Below, in pieces: positions 34,033 through 42,704 of a stretch of DNA of 64,000 bases; positions within the stretch are counted from its first letter, which is position 1; each line of letters opens with the position of its first letter. A program made the position numbers and the translations under genes. The stretch is from Solobacterium sp. (lineage in GTDB: Bacteria; Bacillota_I; Bacilli_A; Erysipelotrichales; Erysipelotrichaceae), in the NCBI GenBank assembly GCA_017510405.1, contig JAFWNG010000001.1:1-64000 (forward strand), written 5' to 3'. The notes beneath the pieces are model-generated. The model searched no databases. It worked only from the letters and a program-made list of their open reading frames with translations, and was not told the DNA's origin.

Positions 34033-35757
34033 TTAATCACTGGGCAGCCTGCCATAGCAGTAGAAATGCGCCTGGAAATAGGCTGAATTAACAGATGCGT
34101 ACTGAATCGGATTGCCGCAGTGGATCATCATGCCGTCACCGACATAAATGCCCACATGGCTGGCACCGGTCGTATTGTAGGTTCCCTGGAAAAAGATGAT
34201 GTCTCCGGGTTTTGCTTCACTTGCCGGTATAATTCTCAGCATCTGTCTTAAACCTTCCGCCGTGGTTCGTCCGACATTCCAGCCATTGCCGCAGTGATTG
34301 ATCACCCAGCAGACAAAGCCGGAACAGTCAAAACTGGTAGATGGCGATGACCCGCCCCAGACATAGGGATAACCCAGATACTTAGTCGCCTCATGCATCA
34401 TGTTGGCAAACTTTACATCGGAAAGTGCTTCCGTATTTAAGGTGTATTCCAGTCCTGGTGAACTGTTCGCATAGATGTCTCCTTCAAACAGATAGGATCG
34501 GTTTCCAAGCGTCTGATTCAGCAACAGATACCGTTCCATCTGATCGTCTGAGAGATGCGAGTTCATCACTACCAGTTCCATTGAATTGTTGGTCAGTTTG
34601 ACGTGGAGAATCCGATATTCGTACTCAACCTCCACCTCGTATTCATATTCTTCTTCGGTTTCTTCACCGGTTTCCGGATCCGTAACAGTTGTTGTGCCGG
34701 TCCTGGTTTCCGTCCGCGTTCTTATCTGGATTTCTTCCCTTGTGGTCAGCTCATACTGTGCATCAAAGATCTCATGCAGCGTTGCCTGTACTTCTTCTCT
34801 TGTATAGTCTTCAAAAAGAACGGTCAGGTAGGAAGTAAGGACATATGGATTGTGATTGATCTCCGCCAGGTCATATTGGTATTCGTCATATCCTGGATAA
34901 GTTGACTCAATACGGCTGATTCTGCTTTGTAAAGCTGCTTCCAGCGCTTTGTAGTCATCGTTCGCTCCGATGATGTCTTCATCTGTCGCCGTATAGCTTG
35001 TCCCCAGAATCGTCGCACCGGGATTACCACTCATTACGGAACAGGATGAGAATGTGGTGGTAACAAAGATCAGAATCAAGGCAAGGCATCCGCAGGTAAT
35101 AACAGCACCCGGATGTTCAGCGATTGTTTGCGCTACAGATCCGAGTGCGTCTTTGACCTTTTCTGATATTTTCTTTGTACCCTGTACGGCGGAAGATGCT
35201 GCAGATCCGGTTTCCTTACCGGTTCTGGCAGCATTGTATTCTGCCTTGATTGCCTGTTTTTGCTTCCACCTGGAGAACCAGCTGGTGTTTGTCTGCTCCT
35301 GCTGAGCCTTGAAAGAACGCTGGCTCTTGGGAGCTGTCGGAACCTCGTCAACTGCACCGATGGAGCTCTCCGCAGTGTCTGCAGCCTTTTTTGCGGTCTG
35401 TGCCTCTTTCTTTGAAGAATGAAGCTTGTGGCCATATTTCACCCGATTCACAGTATCCCGTACAACATAAGCACTGTCTTCGGCAAGCTCAGTACTGCGG
35501 TTCACTGCCTCTATTCCGATATTATCGTCCTTGTCCTGTTTACTTATTGCTTCATGCATCTGCCGGGAGATGGCTGCAGAAGAAATGTGAGAAGACTTTT
35601 CAGGAATTTCCACTTTCTTTTTACCGTAGCGCAGCTTATCTCCCTTGGGATCCATTCCTTTAAATCTGCTTTTCTTTCTGGTATAGCCGGCTTCATTCGG
35701 GAGAATATCCGGCGTGTCCGGAGTCATATCCTCCGGCAAAATTGTTTTATCCGGCAA
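34033..35757 (-). CDS. CD1108-like NlpC/P60 cell-wall hydrolase of the conjugation apparatus
   Basis: A 574-aa protein. It has a long charged cytoplasmic N-terminus, a transmembrane helix near 238-258 (GAVITCGCLALILIFVTTTF), an extracellular linker with a repetitive Thr/Glu stretch, and a C-terminal NlpC/P60 peptidase: YVWGGSSPSTSFDCSGFVCW (catalytic Cys), ASHVGIYVGDG (His) and MMIHCGNP. It opens peptidoglycan for DNA transfer, like VirB1 in other systems. The start is TTG at 35757 behind AGGAGGATGTGA, overlapping the VirB4 stop region by 11 nt. Confidence 0.9.
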   Translation of the reverse strand: MPDKTILPEDMTPDTPDILPNEAGYTRKKSRFKGMDPKGDKLRYGKKKVEIPEKSSHISSAAISRQMHEAISKQDKDDNIGIEAVNRSTELAEDSAYVVRDTVNRVKYGHKLHSSKKEAQTAKKAADTAESSIGAVDEVPTAPKSQRSFKAQQEQTNTSWFSRWKQKQAIKAEYNAARTGKETGSAASSAVQGTKKISEKVKDALGSVAQTIAEHPGAVITCGCLALILIFVTTTFSSCSVMSGNPGATILGTSYTATDEDIIGANDDYKALEAALQSRISRIESTYPGYDEYQYDLAEINHNPYVLTSYLTVLFEDYTREEVQATLHEIFDAQYELTTREEIQIRTRTETRTGTTTVTDPETGEETEEEYEYEVEVEYEYRILHVKLTNNSMELVVMNSHLSDDQMERYLLLNQTLGNRSYLFEGDIYANSSPGLEYTLNTEALSDVKFANMMHEATKYLGYPYVWGGSSPSTSFDCSGFVCWVINHCGNGWNVGRTTAEGLRQMLRIIPASEAKPGDIIFFQGTYNTTGASHVGIYVGDGMMIHCGNPIQYASVNSAYFQAHFYCYGRLPSD

Positions 35758-38188
35758 TCACATCCTCCTCTCTAGATACCTCATTTGGCTTCGTTGTCAT
35801 GATCTGATAGAGTTCCAGATCCTGCGGGAAGTGGTCCACAAACGGCAGAATGACATTGCCATAAAACAGAAGACCTTCACCCTCACCGGAATGAGTAACA
35901 TACGAAAGCTGGTGCGGAGAAATATTCAGCTGTTTCGCCAGGATCTGTCTGTCACCCTGTGCCTGGTTGAGCATATAGATAAAGTCTGAGTTCTCAAAGA
36001 TATTCTCAACTTCACGGCTCGAAAGCAGGTCTTTAACGTTCTGTGTGATACCGGTTGGAATCCCGCCCCATTTTCGGAATCTCTTCCAGATCTCCACTGA
36101 ATAAGCCGCTGTCTGTTCTTCCTTCAGAAGCAAATGGAACTCATCCATGTAATAACGGGTAGCTCGTCCGGTCTCTCGGTTTGCTGTAACACGTCCCCAG
36201 ACCTGATCCTGAACGATCAGCATCCCCAGCTTCTTCAGCTGTTTGCCGAGCTCTTTGATGTCATAGCAGACCAGACGATTGCTGATATCAACGTTGGTCC
36301 GATGATTGAACAGGTTCAGAGAGCCTTTAACATAGATCTCAAGCGCTGTTGCCACATGCTTGGCTTCCTTTTCCTCCTGAGTCAACAGGAGGTTGTATAG
36401 GTCTTCAAGAACCGGCATGTTTTCCGGCGTCGGATTATCAAAATAGTTCTGATATACCTGATGGACACAACGGTCTATGACTGTTTTCTCTACAGGCTGC
36501 AGGCCTTCTTTGCCTCCCACGATCAGTTCGCAGAGAGACAGGATGAAATCCGCTTTCAATGCAAGCGGGTTGTCTTCTTCCGAGTAGTTGCTGTTGATGT
36601 CCATCGGATTGATATGATGCGTGCTCGTAGGACTGATCTTGATAACCTGCCCTTTGAGCCTGTTTACCAGCGGAGAATACTCAGCTTCCGGATCGCAGAT
36701 GATAATGTCATCATCCGTTACCAGAAATGCATTGGTGATCTCACGCTTGGCGCTGAATGATTTACCTGAGCCTGGAGTGCCGAGGATCAGTCCATTCGGA
36801 TTCTTCAAAAGCTTCCTGTCCACCATGATCAGGTTGTTGGAAAGAGCATTCAGGCCGTAATACAGAGAGCCTTTACCGTCCTGGAACAATTCCTGGGTAG
36901 TGAACGGAACGAAGATTGCCGTTGAACTGGTTGTCATCCCGCGCTCGATCTCGATCTGGTTCATTGCAAGCGGCAGTGAGCTCATCAGCGCCTGTTCCTG
37001 CTGGAAGTCCAGGCGGCGCAGATTACAGTTATGCTTTTGCGCGATTGAAGAAGCCTGGAAGATATTGTTGTCCAGCTCCTGTTTGCTCATCCCTGTATTC
37101 ATGATCAGGAACGTGAGCAGGAACATGCGCTCATTCTGGCTCTGCAGCTCCTGCAGCAGCGCCTTTGCATCTTTGCCATAGGTTGCAAGATCAGAAGGAA
37201 TAATGTCCATATCATAGCCGGATCTTACGGCTTTCTTCTGTTCCTCAATCTTGGAACGGTCCAGTTCGGTAATAGTGTGTTTTACCGTTTTGATTGCTTC
37301 ATTCTGATCCACCGAATGGATATGCATCGTTACAATCTGACTGGACTCCATATCGAGAATATCCTTCAGCAGCTGATCAGAGAGATCTGATGCCGTGATG
37401 GACAGATACGACATGGCTCCATAGAGCGGTCCCATACGGAAAGTCCTGCCGCCGGGGAATGAAAATGATGAAGGAGCGATGAAGTCCTTAACCGAAAGGC
37501 CTGACTCATTCAGCCACTTCCACTCGAATACAAAACGGTCCTTATCGCCCATATGAAACATATCGTGCATAACTTTCAGGCGTTCCTTGCCGTTAAGCAC
37601 TCTGGTAACAACCCCCAGGCGGCGGAAATTGTTCAGCAGGTCTGTCTGAATATGGATCAGTCTGGGCTTAGCTTGCTTCATGGACTCTGCCTGAATGCCA
37701 AAAGTAAGAAACTTGGTCTTTGTAAGGCCGTTATTGCCTTGGGCGAGCTGCGTCCGAAGCATCCTGGAGTATTCCTCCCTGACATCATCGAATCCATCCT
37801 TTCTGAACGGGATCTGGATGTTTTTCTCAAAGCTTGCAGGATCCGTTGCCAGATTCATAAATGAAAGTTCAAAGTGTACCGAACTGTCGAAGAAGTTCAG
37901 GAAGGAGCACCATTCTTCAAAGATCGCTGTCTTGTCTTCCTGCTGTGCCAGCTGATAGTTGATATCCTGAAACTGTATTGTCTTTGTGTAGTAATTCTGC
38001 CCATATCTGCAGATACCGTCCTGAAACATTCTGTCGATCGGTATTGTCTGCTGCGCTGTGCGGGGAATCCCATCATCTTTTCTTGCGCGGGCAACGATTT
38101 TCTCGACTTGTTTCTTCTCACTTTTTGTGAGACTTGCGGGCAGTTTTAACTCCACGCTTTCTTTTTTTCTCTTCTGCTTGAAGAACAA
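35747..38188 (-). CDS. VirB4-like conjugation ATPase
   Basis: An 813-aa ATPase of the type IV secretion channel. Walker A GTPGSGKS at residues 470-477, Walker B in DDIIICDPEAEY and RYYMDEFHLLL, and FRKWGGIPTGITQNVKDLL are hallmarks of VirB4/TraE proteins. It energises assembly and substrate transfer at the inner face of the membrane. The start is TTG at 38188, decided by AGGAGGTGGACGCGA just upstream; it overlaps the PrgI gene by 71 nt and there is no ATG for over 50 codons. Confidence 0.95.
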   Translation of the reverse strand: MFFKQKRKKESVELKLPASLTKSEKKQVEKIVARARKDDGIPRTAQQTIPIDRMFQDGICRYGQNYYTKTIQFQDINYQLAQQEDKTAIFEEWCSFLNFFDSSVHFELSFMNLATDPASFEKNIQIPFRKDGFDDVREEYSRMLRTQLAQGNNGLTKTKFLTFGIQAESMKQAKPRLIHIQTDLLNNFRRLGVVTRVLNGKERLKVMHDMFHMGDKDRFVFEWKWLNESGLSVKDFIAPSSFSFPGGRTFRMGPLYGAMSYLSITASDLSDQLLKDILDMESSQIVTMHIHSVDQNEAIKTVKHTITELDRSKIEEQKKAVRSGYDMDIIPSDLATYGKDAKALLQELQSQNERMFLLTFLIMNTGMSKQELDNNIFQASSIAQKHNCNLRRLDFQQEQALMSSLPLAMNQIEIERGMTTSSTAIFVPFTTQELFQDGKGSLYYGLNALSNNLIMVDRKLLKNPNGLILGTPGSGKSFSAKREITNAFLVTDDDIIICDPEAEYSPLVNRLKGQVIKISPTSTHHINPMDINSNYSEEDNPLALKADFILSLCELIVGGKEGLQPVEKTVIDRCVHQVYQNYFDNPTPENMPVLEDLYNLLLTQEEKEAKHVATALEIYVKGSLNLFNHRTNVDISNRLVCYDIKELGKQLKKLGMLIVQDQVWGRVTANRETGRATRYYMDEFHLLLKEEQTAAYSVEIWKRFRKWGGIPTGITQNVKDLLSSREVENIFENSDFIYMLNQAQGDRQILAKQLNISPHQLSYVTHSGEGEGLLFYGNVILPFVDHFPQDLELYQIMTTKPNEVSREEDVIAG

Positions 38189-38543
38189 TCGCGTCCACCT
38201 CCTTTTCTGCCTCTGCCATCCTGAGCAGGGCTGTATAGTAGTTATTCGTCACATACGGTCTGTCTTTAGGCCTGATGAACTTGGCTTCAATGAAGTGCCT
38301 GAAGATCACCTCCAGTGGCATTCCGTCCCGTTCATACATAGCCAGGAAGAAAAACGGCAGCATAATGATGATCATGCACATGGCCGCAAAGCTCATGTTC
38401 CCGGTCTTCCTCAAAAGGAAGTAAGCCGGGATCCCGATCGCTGCTGCGATAGAGAAACAGATCAGCTGCCGCTTCGTCAGATTAAAAAAGATTTTGGATT
38501 TGACCTTGGTCAGATCCCTTGGTACTGAGATATATGCTGACAA
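38118..38543 (-). CDS. PrgI-family membrane protein
   Basis: A 141-aa protein of the PrgI family (VirB3-like position): AYISVPRDLTKVKSKIFFNL followed by two membrane segments (LICFSIAAAIGIPAYFLL and MSFAAMCMIIIMLPFFFLAMY). The C-terminus is basic. The start is TTG behind AAGGAGGTGGCAAC; the conserved family N-terminus confirms it. It sits between the VirB6-like and VirB4 genes as in other Gram-positive systems. Confidence 0.92.
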   Translation of the reverse strand: MSAYISVPRDLTKVKSKIFFNLTKRQLICFSIAAAIGIPAYFLLRKTGNMSFAAMCMIIIMLPFFFLAMYERDGMPLEVIFRHFIEAKFIRPKDRPYVTNNYYTALLRMAEAEKEVDAIVLQAEEKKRKRGVKTARKSHKK

Positions 38544-38555
38544 GTTGCCACCTCC

Positions 38556-39422
38556 TTAATGTGCATTGAAAACAGACTTTGCCAGGCTTCCGGTCTTGAA
38601 CAACGTGAAGCAAAGCAAAACAGTGTATCCCAGAACTCCCCATATCGATGCAACCACATCACTGGAGAAGGAGATTCCCTGAATCAGCACAGCGTATATG
38701 CCGACACAGATCATAATGAGAAACCCCTGAAATCCCAGTGCGAACAGGGATCGCAGATAGTTCTGTCCAATCTGGCTCTGTTCTCTGTTTCCGAAAGTTG
38801 AAAACGGGATCGGTGCAAGACTTGTCATGAGATAAATTTCGATCATACGTCCGTAAATGATAATGAAAATAATCAGAGACATAATCCTCATGCCAAAGTT
38901 CAGAAGGAATGTCTGTAGATAGACACCGAGTAACGGCCCGACTTCCATGGCTTCCAGCGTGCTTTGCATGCCGGCGATGGCAGAATCGTCGATCGCTGTA
39001 TTTCCTCCGATAATGCCTCCGGCTGAGGCAATCACATGCTGTGCCACATCAAAGACCGCCATAGTAATGTTGAAGCAGTTTGTGATCAGCATGACTGCTA
39101 CAAAGGTCTTGAAGATCCACTTGAAGAAGATCCATGTCTCAAAATTTGCCAGATTATTATGGTCGATGATCAGCTGAATCAGCTCGTAGCAGGCGATGAA
39201 AGTCAGAATTAGGCCGGCTATCGGAACGATCACCGACTCGGACACCCCTCTGATCATGGAGAAGACTCCCGGCGAAAAACTCGCCGGGGTCGTCCCTACC
39301 TGCGTCGCGACATTTCCGACCTGTTGATTCACAGCATCGAAAATGCCTGTCAGACTGTTCATGATTCCGCCCACGAGCATTTCTTTCAGCCAATCAGCGA
39401 TTTGCTGAAAGATCGTGTCCAC
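38556..39422 (-). CDS. VirB6/TrbL-like polytopic membrane channel protein
   Basis: A 288-aa protein with about six transmembrane segments (for example VIVPIAGLILTFIACYELI, FKTFVAVMLITNCFNITMA, MSLIIFIIIYGRMIEIYLMT, LIMICVGIYAVLIQGI). It matches the TrbL/CD0411-like proteins that form the membrane core of Tn1549-type channels. It begins with GTG at 39422 behind GGGAGG and lies between Maff2 and PrgI. Confidence 0.88.
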   Translation of the reverse strand: MDTIFQQIADWLKEMLVGGIMNSLTGIFDAVNQQVGNVATQVGTTPASFSPGVFSMIRGVSESVIVPIAGLILTFIACYELIQLIIDHNNLANFETWIFFKWIFKTFVAVMLITNCFNITMAVFDVAQHVIASAGGIIGGNTAIDDSAIAGMQSTLEAMEVGPLLGVYLQTFLLNFGMRIMSLIIFIIIYGRMIEIYLMTSLAPIPFSTFGNREQSQIGQNYLRSLFALGFQGFLIMICVGIYAVLIQGISFSSDVVASIWGVLGYTVLLCFTLFKTGSLAKSVFNAH

Positions 39423-39441
39423 TTAGAAGATCACCTCCCGA

Positions 39442-39654
39442 TCAGAACAGTCCTGCGAGAAGCGGTACAAGAGTGGTCCCGATCAGTGCGACACCTCCTC
39501 CTGCCATCAGCTGCTTCATTCCCTGGGACTTTGCACCAGGGTTGTCGTTACCATAGCCCTCCATGAGGTTGATTGCGCCCCAGATACCGAGGCCTGCGCC
39601 AAGAGCGATTACGAGAGTCTGCAGTACACCAACTGCGCTGTTGAAAAATGCCAT
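39442..39654 (-). CDS. Maff2-family small membrane protein
   Basis: A 70-aa protein with two hydrophobic helices (VLQTLVIALGAGLGIWGAI and GGGVALIGTTLVPLLAGLF) around a glycine-rich loop, a typical Maff2/VirB2-like pilin-sized component encoded before the VirB6-like gene. An AAAGGAGG ribosome site precedes the ATG. It may be the pilin-like or channel subunit. Confidence 0.9.
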   Translation of the reverse strand: MAFFNSAVGVLQTLVIALGAGLGIWGAINLMEGYGNDNPGAKSQGMKQLMAGGGVALIGTTLVPLLAGLF

Positions 39655-39734
39655 ATTCGATTTCCTCCTTTGCCGTCTATGCGGCTGATAATGTGTATTC
39701 CAAAATTCCTGTTTTCCGGTTTCTCATGGACCGC

Positions 39735-39890
39735 TTAGTTGATTTCAATGTGTTTTGTCCGGTGACCGGAGTTTCTGGAATTGAGGACAAGATAAACGGC
39801 AGCTGTAACTGCCATGAAACAAAAAAAGCAGCCGAACCCTTTTGAGATCCGTCTGCGTCTGTGATAGGAATATTCAGTTTTACCGTTCAT
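39735..39890 (-). CDS. Small basic single-span membrane protein (51 aa)
   Basis: ATG at 39890 overlaps the stop of the preceding gene as TAATG, the coupling used repeatedly in this element. The product has a basic N-terminus (YHRRRRISKG), one hydrophobic segment (GCFFCFMAVTAAVYLVL) and a polar tail, the layout of a small inner-membrane protein. It lies 80 nt before the Maff2 gene within the T4SS operon. I recognise no family. Confidence 0.55.
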   Translation of the reverse strand: MNGKTEYSYHRRRRISKGFGCFFCFMAVTAAVYLVLNSRNSGHRTKHIEIN

Positions 39891-40249
39891 TATCGTGCAT
39901 TCTCTCTGGGCTTTTTCTTATAGAACTCAACCATTTCCTTCAGCTGAGAATTGCTCACCTTATACCGTTCATCCTCCCAGAGATTCTTCCCGTCAGGATC
40001 CTTTCCCTTCAGGTGTGATTTGGTGACTGTGGTTTCTCCATCGGCAGGAAGATCCACACAGATCGCCTTTCCGTTCTGACTGTCATAGACAGCATCGACT
40101 GGTACCACGAAGCTTGCCCAGGGAGAATGATCTTCCGGATCCTCATTCGGGATCTTCACCCGAACCAGTTCATTTCCGTTCTTTGCTGTGAATTCCTCAC
40201 CCAGCAGGCCTCTTGCAAATTTGATCGTAATAATGCTTTCGCTCATCAT
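39890..40249 (-). CDS. Conserved ICE protein of unknown function (119 aa)
   Basis: A soluble, mainly beta protein (ESIITIKFARGLLGEEFTAK, then WASFVVPVDAVYDSQNGKAICVDL, shortened) ending in a basic tail. Proteins like this follow the VirD4 gene in Tn1549-type elements. The start is one of the paired ATG at 40249/40246, behind AAGGATGG; an ATG at 40255 is too close to the ribosome site. It is coupled to the small membrane protein by TAATG. Confidence 0.65.
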   Translation of the reverse strand: MMSESIITIKFARGLLGEEFTAKNGNELVRVKIPNEDPEDHSPWASFVVPVDAVYDSQNGKAICVDLPADGETTVTKSHLKGKDPDGKNLWEDERYKVSNSQLKEMVEFYKKKPRENAR

Positions 40250-40359
40250 TTCCATCCTTTCCGCGTTTCGTAAACGTCATTTTCGCGAGTTTTTTTCCTA
40301 ATCATTCCATTCATTCGAAATAAGTGACTCTCGTTAGGCACCACCTCCTTCGCAGTAAC

Positions 40360-40391
40360 AAAAAATAATCCGGAACCATTCGGTCCAGGAT
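40360..40391 (-). terminator. Terminator after the VirD4 gene
   Basis: Minus-strand 10-bp stem with two mismatches (40391-40382 with 40377-40368), 4-nt loop, followed by UAUUUUUUG. It begins at the VirD4 stop codon. Downstream T4SS genes therefore need read-through or a promoter in 40256-40360. Confidence 0.65.
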
Positions 40392-42205
40392 CAAGCATCC
40401 ATGTTAATGACTGTGTATTTCTCATCCGGCTTTAGCACCATCTTCCGGTTCAGAAACTTCTCAATATCAAACATCTTTCTTTTGTCATAGTCTCCGGTGA
40501 GTTTGTAATTCGGATGCTGGGTCAGATCATATTTATCTGACAGGAAAGGACGCACACCGCGAAGCTGCAGAATGCATTTGCTTCCCTCAAGCACCGCAAG
40601 TTCATCAACAGAAAGAAGATCATGTCCCAGCTTCTGATAATTTAGGGAATGTGACTCCTCCCGGCCACGGCTTTCGCCTGTGTTGTACGTATCGATGGTT
40701 TCTTTGCCAAGTGACTGGTTCAGTTCCTTCAGAGTTGTAGGTTCTGTTCCTCCAAGAAAGATCTTGGAATCACAGTTGCCGATGATCGTATCAGCATTGT
40801 CCTTGTAGATCGCCTTCAGCTGGCTTTGCGCCTGAAGGAAAAGACAGGCAGATATCTCACGGCTTCGTATCGTCGCTATCAGCTTTTCCAGATTAGGAAT
40901 CTGGCCGATATTTGCTGCCTCATCGATCAGGCATCGGACATGGACTTTCAGCCTGCCGCCGTACACATCATCTGCTTTCTCACATAACAGATTGAATAGC
41001 TGTGTGTAAATCATAGAGATCAGGAAATTGAAAGTTGCATCTGTATCAGACATGATCAGAAACAATGCCGTCTTCTTATCCCCCAGCGTATCCAGGGCCA
41101 GTTCATCATACATTGTGATATCCCGGACTTCCTGTATATCAAAGGGAGCGAGCCGAGCACCGCAGCTGATCAATATGGATTTCAGTGTCTTAGCTGCTGC
41201 AAGCTTGAATTTGTTATACTGACGGACCGCGAAATGATTTGGATTCTTCTTTTTCAGGTTGGCGAACAGAATGTCTACCGGATTCATATAGTCCTCATCA
41301 TCTTCACGGGTATCCATAGAGTTCAGCATCTCCAGCAATGTCGCAAAGTTCTGCTCGGCCGGAGGTGCTTCGTAATGGATATAACCGATCAAAGCACAGT
41401 AGAGCAGCGTTTCCGACTTCGTCCAGAATTCATCTTCCTCTTTACCGTCTCCCTTTGTATTGGCAATCAGTGCCGTAACCAGCTTAAGAATGTCCTTCTC
41501 AGAATGAATATAGGCGAAAGGATTATAGTGCATCGACTTTTTGAAATTGATTGTATTGAACACCTTGATTTCATACGGTTCAAAAATTGTCCTGCCGGTT
41601 TTGTCTTTGACCGGATTCCCTTTATCATCCAGAAGCGGTGCACCTCTCTCCAGGGCGGCTCCGCACTCATTCAGAACACTGGCTTTCGGGTCAGTTATGA
41701 CGTAGGAACTGTGCATCTGAAGCAGGTTTGGTTTCAGCCAGAATCTTGTTTTACCGGAACCGGATCCGCCGACAATCAGGACATTTTTGTTCCTCGCGTT
41801 ACCTGGATTTTTCGGTCTGTTTGACATCATCAGCCGTTCGGTTTTCGTCAGGATAACATTATTCTGAAACACAGGATCTTCAAACGGTTCAATGTCTTTT
41901 CCAGTTCCCCAGCGAGCGGATCCATATTCGGTGTTATGCCGGTATTTCTTTGCATTCTTGCCTTTCATATAAACAGCGAGGCGGAAGATCACTGCACATC
42001 CGACACCAATCAGAAGATCTAACGGATGGAGGCTTGGCAGCGGATTCGCAAATGCTGTCTGAATCGTTGTCATCAGACTCAGTATCTTCTCTGATGCATT
42101 TGTTCCTTCAGCCAGCCGCCAGGCTTCTCCGAGATTGGTCGCAATCAGTCCCATGATCACATACGGAATGTGCATGATCAGCTGCTTCTTTGCACGATTA
42201 CTCAA
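40391..42205 (-). CDS. VirD4-type coupling protein (T4CP)
   Basis: A 604-aa membrane ATPase that brings the relaxase-DNA complex to the channel. Two N-terminal membrane segments are followed by HNTEYGSARWGTG and Walker A GGSGSGKT at residues 146-153, Walker B in RCLIDEAANIGQIPNL, and FLQAQSQLKAIY, all typical of VirD4/TraG. The start is TTG at 42205, overlapping the PcfB stop (TTGA) behind CAGGAGCACGATCG. Confidence 0.95.
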   Translation of the reverse strand: MSNRAKKQLIMHIPYVIMGLIATNLGEAWRLAEGTNASEKILSLMTTIQTAFANPLPSLHPLDLLIGVGCAVIFRLAVYMKGKNAKKYRHNTEYGSARWGTGKDIEPFEDPVFQNNVILTKTERLMMSNRPKNPGNARNKNVLIVGGSGSGKTRFWLKPNLLQMHSSYVITDPKASVLNECGAALERGAPLLDDKGNPVKDKTGRTIFEPYEIKVFNTINFKKSMHYNPFAYIHSEKDILKLVTALIANTKGDGKEEDEFWTKSETLLYCALIGYIHYEAPPAEQNFATLLEMLNSMDTREDDEDYMNPVDILFANLKKKNPNHFAVRQYNKFKLAAAKTLKSILISCGARLAPFDIQEVRDITMYDELALDTLGDKKTALFLIMSDTDATFNFLISMIYTQLFNLLCEKADDVYGGRLKVHVRCLIDEAANIGQIPNLEKLIATIRSREISACLFLQAQSQLKAIYKDNADTIIGNCDSKIFLGGTEPTTLKELNQSLGKETIDTYNTGESRGREESHSLNYQKLGHDLLSVDELAVLEGSKCILQLRGVRPFLSDKYDLTQHPNYKLTGDYDKRKMFDIEKFLNRKMVLKPDEKYTVINMDA

Positions 42206-42690
42206 CGATCGTGCTCCTGCTCATGTCTACGCGCCTTGGAGGGAATGGCCTTGACCATGTTTTTGATCTTGGCCAGCTGTTTAATCAGGCTGGGACGTTC
42301 CTTTTGATTCAGCTGCTTCTGTGTCAATTCCCCCAGGATCTGTTTTAATGCATCCGTATCTCTAGCCTTGAAGAACACCACATATCTAGGTGGCGTTATT
42401 GTCTTGTCCTTTGTCACAGCAAAGTCCACGCCGTATTTCCTCGCAGCCTGACTGAAATCCCGGATGCGGATATCATCCAGCGGAATACTGGTGACTCCCT
42501 GATTCTGTCCGATCAGGTCCTTTACAGTCTGTTCACCGTGCGGATGATCATCTTTTGTCTGTTGATTTCTGCTTTTTTTCAGGTCTCTGTGACGGAGGTA
42601 CATTCGAAGTGCATCCATCAGTACCCGGCCGCTGAGTCTTGTCGTTGTGACTGCAAGATTGACGGTACGGTTTTCGATTTCCTCCTGCAA
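42202..42690 (-). CDS. PcfB / DUF3801 family protein
   Basis: A 162-aa cytoplasmic protein of the PcfB family: N-terminal NRTVNLAVTTTRLSGRVLMD, shortened, and the central IPLDDIRIRDFSQAARKYGV region. PcfB works with the VirD4-type protein PcfC in Enterococcus conjugation as a relaxase adaptor. The start is TTG at 42690 behind AAGGAGGTGATGCTGC; an in-frame stop lies just upstream, so no earlier start exists. It overlaps VirD4 by 4 nt. Confidence 0.85.
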   Translation of the reverse strand: MQEEIENRTVNLAVTTTRLSGRVLMDALRMYLRHRDLKKSRNQQTKDDHPHGEQTVKDLIGQNQGVTSIPLDDIRIRDFSQAARKYGVDFAVTKDKTITPPRYVVFFKARDTDALKQILGELTQKQLNQKERPSLIKQLAKIKNMVKAIPSKARRHEQEHDR

Positions 42691-42704
42691 GCAGCATCAC
42701 CTCC

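Noticed and set aside
39800-39840. A-rich/U-tract near 39815 taken at first for a terminator
   Set aside because: There is no complementary stem next to the tract; the sequence codes for the small membrane protein instead.
40246-40344. 22-codon frame ATG 40314 to TGA 40246 overlapping the next start
   Set aside because: No good ribosome site for the ATG; too short and without a recognisable pattern. It may be a leader but cannot be supported.
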